Positions 8,983 through 17,624 are shown, numbered from the stretch's first letter. The stretch is DNA of 64,000 bases from Rhodothalassiaceae bacterium (GCA_026004935.1 BPKC01000001.1:2367381-2431380), one strand, 5' to 3'. Made by a program: numbers and translations. Notes: generated from the sequence alone by a model not told the origin.

Positions 8983-9522
8983 ATGCAGGACCTTGAGCCG
9001 CGGTGCGCCGATGACGAAACGGAGATCGTGCTGGTTGCGGCGCGCGCCCTGAACGGCGTAATCGGTCACCGCGGCAGGATCCCCTGGCACCTTCCGGCGG
9101 ACCTGCGCCGCTTCCGGGAGATCACCTGGGCGCACCCCGTCGTCATGGGGCGGCGCACCTTCGAGTCCCTGCCGAAGCCGCTCCCGGGCCGGCTCAACAT
9201 CGTGCTGTCGACGAGGGAGAACCCGGCGCTGCCCGAGGGCGTGCTGCACGCCCGCGATCCGGAAGAGGCACTGCGGCTGGCCCGCGAGGGTCTGCCGGGT
9301 CGGCCCGTGATGGTGATCGGCGGCGAGGCCGTCTACCGCGCATTCCTGCCCCGGGCCGCACGCCTCGAGCTGACGGAGGTCGCGCTCACGCCGGAAGGCG
9401 ACGCATTCTTTCCCGCCTTTGACGAAGACGCCTTCGCGGAGGTCATGCGCGAGGAACACCCGGCCGAAGGCGACAGGCCGGCCTTCACCTTCCGGCGTCT
9501 GCTCCGGCGCCCGGCGCCGTAA
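8983..9522 (+). CDS. folA: Dihydrofolate reductase
   Basis: 179 residues. DHFR landmarks: the N-terminal strand VLVAARALNGVIGHRGRIPW, HLPADLRRFREITW, VVMGRRTFESLPKPLPGR and VMVIGGEAVYRAFLP. It reduces dihydrofolate made by ThyA to tetrahydrofolate with NADPH. A 14-residue N-terminal extension precedes the usual first strand. Its last 38 bases overlap the convergent Sel1-repeat gene. Confidence 0.95.
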   Translation: MQDLEPRCADDETEIVLVAARALNGVIGHRGRIPWHLPADLRRFREITWAHPVVMGRRTFESLPKPLPGRLNIVLSTRENPALPEGVLHARDPEEALRLAREGLPGRPVMVIGGEAVYRAFLPRAARLELTEVALTPEGDAFFPAFDEDAFAEVMREEHPAEGDRPAFTFRRLLRRPAP

Positions 9523-10135
9523 CCTCGTCCCGTGCTTCGGGGGTGTCGCTTCCGCAGGAGGGCGGCGCGGCCGGCTGCGCGCAGATCCGCTGAAGCGCCG
9601 CCGCCACATAGGCCCGGACCGCCGCGTCCCCCGCCGCCCCGGCCCGCCTGAGCCAGGCGACGGCGGCCTCGAGGTCCGGAGGGCCGTCCTCGCCGGCCGC
9701 CTTCGCCCGCGCGACCAGCAGCATGGCGCGCACGTCGCCCGCCTCCGCCTCGGCCAGCACGGGGTCATCCCCGCCCGCGCCGGCCGCGCAGACGACGGCC
9801 GCATCCTCCCGTCCGCCGCGCCGGTGCGCGAGCATCTCGCAGGCGGGGGCGAACCCGGCCTGCGCCGCCTTCACGAGCCAGCGCAGTGCGGCTTCCGGAT
9901 CGGCCGGCCCGCCCTGGCCCGCCTCGAGCATGAGCGCGAGGCGAAAGGCCGCTTCCGCCTCCCCGGCCTCGGCAAGCGCCCGGAAAGCCGCGCGCGCCTG
10001 CGCGAAGCGCTGCAGCGCATAGAGCGCCTTCGCGTCCCCGAGCGCCGGCGATGCCGCGCCGCCGGCCGAGGCGGGCTGCGGGGCCGGCCCGCCCAACCCC
10101 GCCATCAGCAGAGCAACCATGATGAGCCGCCGCAT
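9485..10135 (-). CDS. Exported Sel1/TPR-like repeat protein
   Basis: 216 residues from ATG 10135, which has GGGAG seven bases upstream; the frame also reaches 10192. A signal peptide (MRRLIMVALLMAGLGG to about residue 24) is followed by helical repeats of Sel1 type, e.g. AEAAFRLALMLEAGQGGPAD followed by PEAALRWLVKAAQAGFAPAC and a later DLEAAVAWLRRAGAAGD. Such repeats form scaffolds for protein contacts in the periplasm. Pro/Gly/Ala rich C-terminus overlaps folA. Specific function unknown. Confidence 0.75.
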   Translation of the reverse strand: MRRLIMVALLMAGLGGPAPQPASAGGAASPALGDAKALYALQRFAQARAAFRALAEAGEAEAAFRLALMLEAGQGGPADPEAALRWLVKAAQAGFAPACEMLAHRRGGREDAAVVCAAGAGGDDPVLAEAEAGDVRAMLLVARAKAAGEDGPPDLEAAVAWLRRAGAAGDAAVRAYVAAALQRICAQPAAPPSCGSDTPEARDEVTAPGAGADAGR

Positions 10136-10366
10136 GCTTCGGCTCCCGGATCCTGCTTCCTTCCAGCGATTCGCACCGCTCTTCTGCCGCACCCGGCCAT
10201 GCCGGCCGGTTAAGGATTGCGGCGGATTTTTCGCAATCCGTTCCGAACGATCGGTGATGCGGCCGGTCCGGCGGCCCTTGCCAGGTCGCGATCTCCGGCC
10301 CTAGCCTGTCGCAAAGGCGGAAACCGGCCGATGGCGCCGGTCGCCCGGAAAGGGAGGAAACGGCAC

Positions 10367-11611
10367 ATGTGGCGACGCTGGCTCGCAATCACCCTGTGGA
10401 AGCGGATCATCGGGGCGCTCGTCGTCGGCGTCGTGCTGGGCGCCGCGTTCAAGGCGGCGGGGCTGGAGGCCTTCGGCGCCGCGCTCGAGCCCGTCGGACG
10501 GCTCTTCATCAACGCCATCAAGATGCTGATGGTGCCGATCGTCTTCGTCACCATCGTCGCCGGCGTCACCGCGCTGCAGGAGGCGACGCGGCTGGGACGG
10601 ATGGCGGTGCGCACGATCTCGCTCTATCTCTTCACCACCGCCTGCGCCGTGACCATCGGCCTCATCGTGGCCAACCTCATCGGCCCGGGTTACGGCATCA
10701 CTCTCCCGGAGGCCGGCGAGGCGACGCAGAAGACGCTTTCGCTTTCGGATGTCATCGTCGGCCTCATCCCCGCCAATCCCGTGGCCGCCATGGCGAACGG
10801 CGAGGTGCTGCCGATCATCGTCTTCGCGATCCTCCTGGGCCTTGCGATCAACGCCGCCGGCCGCCCGGCCCAGCCGCTCAAGGAGCTGTTCGATGCCGCC
10901 AATGCGGCGATCATGAAACTCGTCCATTTCGTGATGGAGGCGGCGCCCTTCGGGATCTTCGCGCTGGTGCTCTGGGTGGTGGCCGAGCTGTCGGTGGCGG
11001 AGCTTGCGCGGCTGGTGCTCGTCGTCGTCACCCTCTACGCCGCCTGTCTGATCCAGATCGGCGTCGTCTACACCGGGCTGCTCACCGTTCTCGGCCGGCT
11101 GCCGGTGCGCCGCTTCTTCCAGGGCATCATCGACGCCCAGGCGGTCGCCTTCACGACCTCCACAAGCGCGGGGACGCTGCCGGTGACGATGGCCAACGTC
11201 GAGGAGAACCTGGGGGTCTCGCGCAAGGTGGCGAGCTTCGTGCTGCCGCTCGGGGCGACGATGAACATGGACGGCACCGCGATCTACATGGGGATTGCGG
11301 CCGTCTTCACCGCCCAGGCCCTGGGCATCGATCTGACGGCCGCGCAATACGCGACCGTCGTGCTGACCGGCACCCTCGCCTCCATCGGCGCCGCCAGCAT
11401 ACCGAGCGCGGGGCTCATCATCATGCCGGTCGTGCTCTCCTCCGTGGGCCTGCCGCTCGGGGCGATCGCGCTGTTCTTTCCCATCGACCGGATCATGGAC
11501 ATGATGCGCACCCTCACCAATGTGACGGGCGATGCGGTAGTTTCCGTTCTGGTCGCCGATGCCGAAGGCGAGCTCGACCGCAAGCGCTTCGCCGCCGCAC
11601 CGGTGGCCTAG
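10367..11611 (+). CDS. Dicarboxylate/amino acid:cation symporter (DAACS family)
   Basis: 414 residues from ATG 10367, which has AGGGAGGAAACGG just upstream. Multi-pass membrane protein with the DAACS/GltP/DctA signatures: serine-rich hairpin TTSTSAGTLPVTMANVEENL, the sodium/substrate motif LGATMNMDGTAIYMGIAAVF and the second hairpin GTLASIGAASIPSAGLIIMP. It imports glutamate, aspartate or C4-dicarboxylates with Na+ or H+. Substrate cannot be separated between DctA- and GltP-like by eye. It is monocistronic, followed by the repeat array. Confidence 0.92.
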   Translation: MWRRWLAITLWKRIIGALVVGVVLGAAFKAAGLEAFGAALEPVGRLFINAIKMLMVPIVFVTIVAGVTALQEATRLGRMAVRTISLYLFTTACAVTIGLIVANLIGPGYGITLPEAGEATQKTLSLSDVIVGLIPANPVAAMANGEVLPIIVFAILLGLAINAAGRPAQPLKELFDAANAAIMKLVHFVMEAAPFGIFALVLWVVAELSVAELARLVLVVVTLYAACLIQIGVVYTGLLTVLGRLPVRRFFQGIIDAQAVAFTTSTSAGTLPVTMANVEENLGVSRKVASFVLPLGATMNMDGTAIYMGIAAVFTAQALGIDLTAAQYATVVLTGTLASIGAASIPSAGLIIMPVVLSSVGLPLGAIALFFPIDRIMDMMRTLTNVTGDAVVSVLVADAEGELDRKRFAAAPVA

Positions 11612-11654
11612 GAGGGCGCGTGCTTCTCTTTCCGCGCCCGCCGCCAAACTTTCT

Positions 11655-12412
11655 TCGTCATCCGCCGGCTTGATCGGCGGATCCGGCCCACTCCCTCGTC
11701 ATCCGCCGACTTGATCGGCGGATCCGGCCGACAGCCGGGCCGCCCGCCAGCACGCCGATCGCCTTCTCCGCCTGCTGGATTCGCCGCTTTCGCGGCGAAT
11801 GACGAGAAAGGAGAGCGTCACCCGCCGGCACTCTTTCTTCGTCACCCGCCGTTCCTTTCTTTTCGTCATCCGCCGACTTGATCGGCGGATCCAGCCGGCG
11901 GCCGGGCCGTCCACCAGCATCGGGGCTGCCGTCACCGCTGCATGGGTTCGCCGGTCAAGCCGGCGAACGACGCGAGGGGGCAAGAAGCGTCACCCGCCGG
12001 TGCGCCCTCCCCGACGTCGGACGGGAGGTTGACCGGCAGGCCCGTATCCCCTGCCTCACCCGCCGGCCTGACCGGCGGATCCAGCCGCCCCTCCCTGCGT
12101 CACCCGCCGGCTCGACCGGCGGGTCCAGCGGACGGCGGGGCCGTTCGCCGGCGCCGGAGTCGTCACCATCGCCGCTGGATTCGCCGCTTTCGCGGCGAAT
12201 GACGAAAGAAAAGAACGTCACCCGCCGTTACCATCTCTTCGTCACCGGACGGCTTGACCGGCGGGTCCAGCCCACTTCCTCGTCATCGGCCGACTTGATC
12301 GGCGGATCCAGCGGTCGGCGGGGATTGATCTCTTGCGGCGGGGCAGCCTCCTCCGTCGGCCGTGTTCGCCGGTCGGGCCGGGGAACGATGTATCGGTATA
12401 TCGGTTATCGGT
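11655..12412. repeat. Array of intergenic palindromic repeats (cluster 1)
   Basis: About 750 gene-free bases made of hairpin units. At least seven units read GTCAYCCGCCG-nnTTGAYCGGCGG-RTCC (near 11657, 11698, 11866, 12055, 12098, 12241, 12282). Two identical opposite-facing units, CTGGATTCGCCG + CTTTCG + CGGCGAATGACG, lie at 11775-11804 and 12175-12204, and related ones near 11943 and 12363. Between them recur CGTCACCCGCCG tracts with pyrimidine-rich joints, and TATCGGT occurs three times at 12391-12412. The pattern resembles the widespread GTCATTCCCGC...GCGGGAATCCAG family of proteobacterial palindromes. Open frames crossing it are repeat translations, not genes. Confidence 0.85.
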
Positions 12413-12519
12413 CGTCCCGCATCAGCCGCCGGCGGCCGGAGCGGGGAGCGTTCGCGCCCGCCCGTCCCCGTCGCCGACGAATGGTGACGGATGCCCGATG
12501 ACCGCGCGCGGACGCCCGG

Positions 12520-12942
12520 TCAGTCGTCGCGGTAGACCTTCTCCATCTTTTCGTGGAGCTCCTGCGCCTCCACCGTCATGGTGGCGATGGGGCGCGCGTC
12601 GAGCCGCGCAAGCGAGATCGGCTCGCCGGTCACCTCGCAGTAGCCGTACTCGCCCGTCTCGATGCGTCTGAGCGCCGCGTCGATCTTGGCGATCAGCTTG
12701 CGCTGGCGGTCGCGCGCGCGCAGGTGGATCGCCCAGTCGGTCTCCGAGCTCGCGCGGTCGGTCAGATCCGGCTCGCGCAGGTTCGCCTCTTGAAGATGCT
12801 TCAGCGTCTCGCGCGCCTCCTTCAGGATCTCTTCCTTCCACGCCAGCAGCTTGCGCCGGAAGTATTCGCGCTGCAGCGGGTTCATGAACTCTTCGTCGGG
12901 AGAAGGACGGTAACCGGGCGGCAACTCGATGCGTTCGGACAT
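12520..12942 (-). CDS. dksA: DksA/TraR family RNA polymerase-binding protein, zinc-ligand-poor type
   Basis: 140 residues from ATG 12942 (MSERIELPPGYRP); GAGG lies close upstream, and the open frame to 12975 lacks support. The coiled-coil region (about 30-95) carries DRASSETDWAIHLRARDRQR with the acidic tip expected to enter the polymerase secondary channel. The zinc-finger region reads YGYCEVTGEPISLARLDARP, keeping one of the four cysteines, as in other alphaproteobacterial DksA proteins. It acts with ppGpp on transcription initiation. fliX lies upstream on the same strand. Confidence 0.92.
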   Translation of the reverse strand: MSERIELPPGYRPSPDEEFMNPLQREYFRRKLLAWKEEILKEARETLKHLQEANLREPDLTDRASSETDWAIHLRARDRQRKLIAKIDAALRRIETGEYGYCEVTGEPISLARLDARPIATMTVEAQELHEKMEKVYRDD

Positions 12943-13140
12943 GCCTCGAACCACTCCCCACATGACGCGCAACACGGGTCACTCGCGCACATGCCGCGGG
13001 TCGCCTGGCGTTTGCGCAATTTTATTGCGCGACCCTCGGCGAGGCGCTTTATAATGATTTGGGAAGCGGCGGGCAAGCGGGGAAATGTCCGTCCGCCCGA
13101 TCACCTTCAGCGCTTTCGAGACGGTGACCAGGAGGGACGC

Positions 13141-13596
13141 TCAGGGACCTTCCTGCGCGGCGCGTTCGCGCTCGAGCTTGGCGAGCTCGACCTCGGCGCG
13201 CAGCTCGATTTCGGCGAGAATCTCGGTGAGACGCGGGTCGGTAAACCGCTGTCCCTCGCGCGCCCGCGCAAGGTCGGCGAGCCGGCGCAGCGTCGCCTCC
13301 GGGATCACGCCGAGCAGAATGCCCCGCCGCACCTCGTCCAGGAGATCAAGAAGCTGGTGGCCGCGCGCCAGCGCCTGACGGCGGCCCTCGCCCTCCTCGT
13401 CCGAAACGCCCTGGAGCGCAAGAAGCGCCTCGATCGCGGCGACGGGCGCCGCGCCCGCGACGGCCTTCGGCCCTTGGGGCTCCCTGCCGCCGCTCTCGAG
13501 CGCGCGGGCGAATGCCCCGCCGTCGGCCCCCGGCTTGCGCTGGGCCTTCTTCGTGCTGGCCGCGGCACCCGGCTTGATCGGCCCCGTGATCTTCAT
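13141..13596 (-). CDS. fliX: Flagellar assembly protein FliX
   Basis: 151 residues starting MKITGPIKPG at ATG 13596; the upstream open frame is not supported. The N-terminal KITG motif, a disordered middle, then the helical block QLLDLLDEVRRGILLGVIPE and LADLARAREGQRFTDPRLTE are those of FliX. In Caulobacter FliX couples early flagellar assembly to the activity of the sigma-54 activator FlbD. No other flagellar gene is in the window; adjacency to dksA is the only link. Presence implies the organism is, or recently was, flagellated. Confidence 0.85.
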   Translation of the reverse strand: MKITGPIKPGAAASTKKAQRKPGADGGAFARALESGGREPQGPKAVAGAAPVAAIEALLALQGVSDEEGEGRRQALARGHQLLDLLDEVRRGILLGVIPEATLRRLADLARAREGQRFTDPRLTEILAEIELRAEVELAKLERERAAQEGP

Positions 13597-13827
13597 GCGC
13601 CCAAGATAGAGCGCGCCGCCCGCACAGACAAGGCGCACGGATCCAACGCAAAGGCGGAGCCGCCCGCAACCCTTTCCCGCACGAAGATCACCGCGCCGCA
13701 TGCGATACGTATGGTTGTGATACATGTAAAATATCTAAAGTTAAGGTAGACTCTCCCGCTGAAAGATTGATACAAGTGATTCGCGCGTGATTGTGCGCGC
13801 ATTCAACCAACCAAATGGAGAACAACG
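13597..13827. other. Divergent intergenic region between fliX and the small Cys-rich ORF
   Basis: The stretch 13705-13765 is conspicuously AT-rich for this genome, so promoters for one or both genes are likely. On the minus strand TTTACA, 17 bases, then TATCGC can be read near 13705-13733, but the -10 is weak. For the rightward gene only the ribosome site GGAG, seven bases before ATG 13828, is clear. No RNA gene seen. Confidence 0.4.
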
Positions 13828-14079
13828 ATGGCTACGGCTCCAAGCTTCGACGAACGCAGAATTCAGGAAGCCCTGGATACGGCACGGGCGCACCATGAAA
13901 AGCTTGCTCTGGAAGTCTCTCCCGCAGGCCTGCCCCAGGATACGGGCGAACTGGCGGTTAGCGCGGGATGCGTTTCCATCACCGTGGAGAACAATCAGGT
14001 GTGTCTCAATCTTCCTCTCGGGATCGGCCATTACTGTCTCCCGATTCCCGTTTCGATCCCGAACGGCACGGCTGCGTAG
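13828..14079 (+). CDS. Small Cys-containing protein, ends at an in-frame amber codon
   Basis: ATG 13828 has GGAG seven bases upstream. The 83 codons to TAG encode a charged helical first half and a hydrophobic second half: VENNQVCLNLPLGIGHYC followed by LPIPVSIPNGTAA. I do not recognise a named family. The frame continues without another stop for 34 more codons (to TGA at 14182-14184) that look fully coding, so this is either the 5' part of a gene broken by a nonsense change or a product made with read-through. There is no transport signal at the N-terminus. Confidence 0.55.
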   Translation: MATAPSFDERRIQEALDTARAHHEKLALEVSPAGLPQDTGELAVSAGCVSITVENNQVCLNLPLGIGHYCLPIPVSIPNGTAA

Positions 14080-14184
14080 GCCTGCATCAGCATCTGCACC
14101 ACCTTCGGCATACCGACCGGTTTCAAGCTGACGATCTCGGCGCTGGGCCATGTCATCATCCAGAAATCTTTCCTGAAGTGCTGA
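14080..14184 (+). pseudogene. In-frame continuation of the small ORF beyond its amber codon
   Basis: Directly after TAG (14077-14079) the same frame reads ACISICTTFGIPTGFKLTIS then ALGHVIIQKSFLKC and stops at TGA. Of its 34 codons 29 end in G or C, the bias of real genes here. The hydrophobic, Cys- and Gly-rich character matches the sequence before the stop. A single C-to-T change in a CAG Gln codon would produce the TAG. No ribosome site or ATG opens this part by itself. Confidence 0.6.
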
Positions 14185-14240
14185 CAAGGCCCGTCCAAAG
14201 GGGCAAGGCTCTCTCGCCCCCGCCGGGCTTCTCAACCCGT

Positions 14241-14273
14241 CATCGCCGCCTGCATCCGATGCGGGCGGCGATG
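14241..14273. terminator. Hairpin terminator between convergent genes
   Basis: CATCGCCGCC (14241-14250) pairs perfectly with GGCGGCGATG (14264-14273), and the inside adds GCATC/GATGC. The trailing TCTTGAT is only moderately T-rich. It lies between the small ORF and the 3' end of rlmI, so it can serve both strands. Confidence 0.6.
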
Positions 14274-14364
14274 TCTTGATGGCCCAGCCGGGGAGGCCGG
14301 CGCCGCAACCGCGACAGGAGAGGCGCCGGTCCCACCGGCGACCGGAGATGAGGAAGGTGGCAAC

Positions 14365-15576
14365 CTAGTCCAGCGCGAAGAACAGCATCGCGAGATACCG
14401 GCTTTCGGGAAGCGCCGGCAGCAGGGGATGGTCGACGTCCGCACCGCCCGCATGGATGAGCCGCGCCTGCCGGCCGGCGCCGCGCAGGCCGCGGGCCGAG
14501 GCTTCGAGCAGCGCCTCCTCGCTCACATGGTGGCTGCAGCTCGCAAGCGCGAGGAGGCCTCCTTCCGCCACGACCCGCGCCGCGTCGTGGGCAAGGCGGG
14601 CATGCGCCTTCAATGCACCCGGCACGTCCCGGCGCACGCGCGCAAAAGGCGGCGGATCCGCCACGACGATGTCGAAACGTTCACCCGCGCCGGCAAGCTC
14701 CTTGAGCGCGCGCCGCACGTCCGCGCGCAGGAAACGCGCGCACCCGGAAAGGCCGTTCTCTTCGGCCGCGCGTTCCGCCAATGCGAGAGCGGGTGCGGCG
14801 GTATCGATCCCCAGCGCCTCGCGTGCACCGGCCGCCGCCGCTCTCAGCGCGAACCCCCCGCCGTGGCAGCAGAGATCCAGCACCCGCCGGCCCGCGGCCC
14901 AGCCCGCGACGAGATCGCGGTTGCGGCGCTGGTCGAAGTACCAGCCCGTCTTCTGGCCGCCTGCCAGATCGGCGAAGAAACGCACGCCGCCTTCCGGCAC
15001 CGCGACGACCGGATCGGGCAGGTCGCCGATCACCTCGGGTTCCGCAAGCTCCAGCCCCTCCTGCCGGCGCACGGGCGCATCGCGGCGCAGCACGACGGCC
15101 GCAGGCTTAAAAGCCCGCCGCAACCCCGCCAGCAGCACGCCGGCCAGCATCTCCGCGCCCGCCGTGTTGAGCTGGACGACGAAGACGTCGCCGAAACGCT
15201 CGACCACGATTCCCGGCAGACCGTCCGCCTCCCCATGGGCGAGACGGTAGAAGGGCCGGCCCAGCAGCCGCTCGCGCAGCCGCGCGGCCGCCCCAAGCCG
15301 GGCGGCGAAGAACGCGGCGTCCACGACCGTCTTCGGCGACTCCGCGAGCCGGCGCGCCGCGATCAGCGAATGGCGGTTGAAGGTCGCAAGCCCCATCGCC
15401 TCGCCCTTGTCGGATACCAGTGAAACCAGCGCGCCGGGCGGCAGTCCGTCGGGGGATCCGGTCTCGAGAATCTCGTTGGCGTAGACCCAGGGGTGACCAC
15501 GCCCCAACCGGGCCACGGCGCGCGCCGCGATCACCAGCCGGCCGGCCGGTTCGATGCGTCGATCGGGCTCCGTCAT
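14365..15576 (-). CDS. rlmI: Class I rRNA large-subunit methyltransferase, RlmI family
   Basis: 403 residues from ATG 15576, preceded by AAGGAG; the longer open frame is unsupported. An N-terminal PUA domain (GRLVIAARAVARLGRGHPWV, then EILETGSPDG) leads to an EEHEE domain and a Rossmann methyltransferase with AdoMet motif VLDLCCHGGGFALRAAAAGA and catalytic motif VVADPPPFAR. RlmI methylates C5 of 23S rRNA C1962 using AdoMet. FFADLAGGQKTGWYFDQRRN is a family hallmark. Adjacent genes are unrelated. Confidence 0.9.
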   Translation of the reverse strand: MTEPDRRIEPAGRLVIAARAVARLGRGHPWVYANEILETGSPDGLPPGALVSLVSDKGEAMGLATFNRHSLIAARRLAESPKTVVDAAFFAARLGAAARLRERLLGRPFYRLAHGEADGLPGIVVERFGDVFVVQLNTAGAEMLAGVLLAGLRRAFKPAAVVLRRDAPVRRQEGLELAEPEVIGDLPDPVVAVPEGGVRFFADLAGGQKTGWYFDQRRNRDLVAGWAAGRRVLDLCCHGGGFALRAAAAGAREALGIDTAAPALALAERAAEENGLSGCARFLRADVRRALKELAGAGERFDIVVADPPPFARVRRDVPGALKAHARLAHDAARVVAEGGLLALASCSHHVSEEALLEASARGLRGAGRQARLIHAGGADVDHPLLPALPESRYLAMLFFALD

Positions 15577-15790
15577 CACCCGGGTCTCCTTCCGCCTTGC
15601 ACATGCCGTCCGCCAGGGACCGCCGGGCGGCGGCCTGCGGGGTGCATATCCTCTCCCGCCTTCGGGCGAAAGAGGCCCGCGGTGCGAAGGCGGGCCGCAT
15701 GGCTCATGAATTGCGCAGCTTGCAAGCGGCCGCGCGCTTGCGGCAGGCTGGCCGCGGATCTCGCAACGGACGGATCGGGGAGGAATGCCG

Positions 15791-16198
15791 ATGACGACGC
15801 CCGCCACGCTTCTTGCGGCCTCGCTGCTCGGGATCCTGCTGCTCGTTCTGGGGGGGCGCTGCGTCGCGCTGCGCCAGGCGCTCGTGAAAGCCGGCGAGGA
15901 TGCCGAGGCACGGGCGCGCATCGAGGCGGCCCTCGCCCACCGCATGCGGGTGATGGCCAATTTCGCCGAATACGTGCCGTTTGCGCTCGTGCAGCTGGCG
16001 GCCATCGAGCTCGTCGTCCACAAGACGCTGCTCGCCTTCGCGCTGGCGGCGCTGCTGGTGGTGGCCCGGGTGCTGCACGCCTGGGGCTACTCGCGCTCGG
16101 AAGGGCGCAGCGCGGGGCGCTACTGGGGCACGCTGCTGACCTGGATCGTCATCGCCGCCCAGTCGCTGATCGGGCTTTATGCCGTGCTCATGGGCTGA
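15791..16198 (+). CDS. MAPEG family membrane protein
   Basis: 135 residues, using ATG 15791 with GGGAGGA about seven bases upstream; ATG 15785 lies too close to that site. Four hydrophobic helices. The MAPEG signature is the segment around HRMRVMANFAEYVPFALVQL, with later VVARVLHAWGYSRSEG. MAPEG proteins (glutathione transferase/leukotriene synthase-like) sit in membranes and act on hydrophobic electrophiles; bacterial members mostly lack a defined substrate. Confidence 0.85.
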   Translation: MTTPATLLAASLLGILLLVLGGRCVALRQALVKAGEDAEARARIEAALAHRMRVMANFAEYVPFALVQLAAIELVVHKTLLAFALAALLVVARVLHAWGYSRSEGRSAGRYWGTLLTWIVIAAQSLIGLYAVLMG

Positions 16199-16207
16199 CG
16201 GCTGCCC

Positions 16208-16237
16208 TTGACCTTGCTCCGGTGCTTCGTGTAGGGG
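16208..16237 (+). promoter_or_regulatory. Probable promoter of rpsD
   Basis: CTTGACC (TTGACC at 16208-16213) is the strong -35 typical of alphaproteobacterial housekeeping promoters; 18 bases later TAGGGG (16232-16237) is a poor -10, so the call rests mainly on the -35. It gives a leader of about 130 bases before rpsD, long enough for S4 autoregulation, which I cannot see directly. Confidence 0.4.
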
Positions 16238-16372
16238 CGCGTCTCGCGAAAGCGAACGGGCGGCACAGCGGTCCGCCGTCCACGCAGGCCGTACCCGGAC
16301 GCGCCGGGTGCGCAAAGGCGCGTGAAGCCCCGCCTGCGGCGCAAGGCATGAGAGAAAGGACGCGGTTCGACC

Positions 16373-16984
16373 ATGACGAAGCGGATTCGTGCGAAATACA
16401 AGATCGATCGCCGGATGGGCGAGAACATCTGGGGCCGGCCGAAGAGCCCCGTCAATGTCCGCCCCTACGGCCCCGGCGAGCATGGGCAGGCCCGGCGCGG
16501 GAAGCTCTCCGACTACGGCATCCAGTTGCGCGCCAAACAGAAGCTCAAGGGCTACTACGGCAACATCACGGAAAAGCAGTTCCGGCGCTACTATCAGGAG
16601 GCCGTGCGCATGCGCGGCGATTCCGGTCAGAATCTGATCGGTCTGCTGGAGCGCCGGCTCGATGCCGTGGTCTACCGGGCGAAGTTCGTGCCGACCGTCT
16701 TTGCGGCGCGCCAGTTCGTCAACCACGGCCATGTGCTGGTGAACGGCCGCCGGGTGACCATCCCGAGCTATCTCGTCAAACCCGGCGACGTCATCGAGGT
16801 GCGCGAGCGCTCGCGCGAGATCCCAATGGTCTTGGAAGCGCGCGAAAGCGCCGAGCGGGACGTGCCGGACTACATCCAGGTCGACGGCTTCAAGGCGGTG
16901 TTCCTGCGCGTGCCGACTCTCGACGAGGTGCCCTATCCGGTCACCATGGAACCCAACCTCGTCATCGAGTTCTACTCGCGCTGA
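16373..16984 (+). CDS. rpsD: 30S ribosomal protein S4
   Basis: 203 residues. N-terminal segment [20 protein letters not shown] and [20 protein letters not shown], then [20 protein letters not shown], and an S4 RNA-binding domain with [20 protein letters not shown] and [21 protein letters not shown]4 nucleates assembly of the 30S body by binding 16S rRNA. The four N-terminal zinc cysteines of some S4 proteins are absent (a C-minus form). In Alphaproteobacteria rpsD commonly stands apart from the alpha operon, as here. Confidence 0.98.
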   Translation: MTKRIRAKYKIDRRMGENIWGRPKSPVNVRPYGPGEHGQARRGKLSDYGIQLRAKQKLKGYYGNITEKQFRRYYQEAVRMRGDSGQNLIGLLERRLDAVVYRAKFVPTVFAARQFVNHGHVLVNGRRVTIPSYLVKPGDVIEVRERSREIPMVLEARESAERDVPDYIQVDGFKAVFLRVPTLDEVPYPVTMEPNLVIEFYSR

Positions 16985-17060
16985 CCGTTTGATCCCGGTC
17001 CGGCTTTCCGGTTAGCCTTTCTCCTGTTCGGCTTGTGATCGAAGCAGGGGGAGGCGCGTG

Positions 17061-17624
17061 ATGGCCGACCGCCCGGACCGTGGTCAGCCGCGCCCGCGCG
17101 GGGCGAACGAGTCCGCGTGCTCGGCAATGGGGAAACTTGTGCTGCGCGAGGGAACGGATGCCGATGCGGCGGACGTCATCGCGCTCATCGATCGCTGCTT
17201 TTCGCAGTACCCGGGCTGCGTGATGGACCTGCCCGGGCTCGACCGCGACCTGCCGCAGATTGCCAGCCATTTCGCCGGTCGGGGCGGTCGCTTCTGGGTC
17301 GTCGAGAACCGTGCGGGGGCGCCGGCACGGATCGTCGCCTGCTGCGGCGTCGTGCCGGGTGCGGGAGGAGAGACGGCGGAGCTGAAGCGTCTCTACGTCC
17401 ACCCTGGCGCCCGGCGCAGGGGACTCGCGCGTCGGCTGGCGGCCCTCGTCGAATCCTGGGCGCGGGCCCACGGCGCGCGGCGGATCGAGCTGTGGTCGGA
17501 TACCCGCTTCACCGAGGCGCACGCCTTCTACCTCGCCAGCGGCTATCGCCGCACCGGGCGCACCCGGCAACTGAACGACCCGTCCAACACGACCGAATAT
17601 CATTTCGAAAAAATTCTGTCCTAG
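17061..17624 (+). CDS. GNAT family N-acetyltransferase
   Basis: 187 residues. ATG 17061 follows GGGGGAGGCGCGTG; a GTG directly before it is also possible. After a polar extension of about 25 residues comes a GNAT fold: strand region REGTDADAADVIALIDRCF, acetyl-CoA site LKRLYVHPGARRRGLARRLA and C-terminal motif EAHAFYLASGYRRTGRTRQL. It transfers an acetyl group to an amine whose identity is unknown. It is between rpsD and the pseudokinase gene on the same strand. Confidence 0.85.
   Translation: MADRPDRGQPRPRGANESACSAMGKLVLREGTDADAADVIALIDRCFSQYPGCVMDLPGLDRDLPQIASHFAGRGGRFWVVENRAGAPARIVACCGVVPGAGGETAELKRLYVHPGARRRGLARRLAALVESWARAHGARRIELWSDTRFTEAHAFYLASGYRRTGRTRQLNDPSNTTEYHFEKILS

Noticed and set aside
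11878-12501. Open frames through the palindromic repeat array
   Set aside because: Translations are repeats of the DNA palindromes (RRSSRR, PSPL...) with stop-free composition, no ribosome sites.
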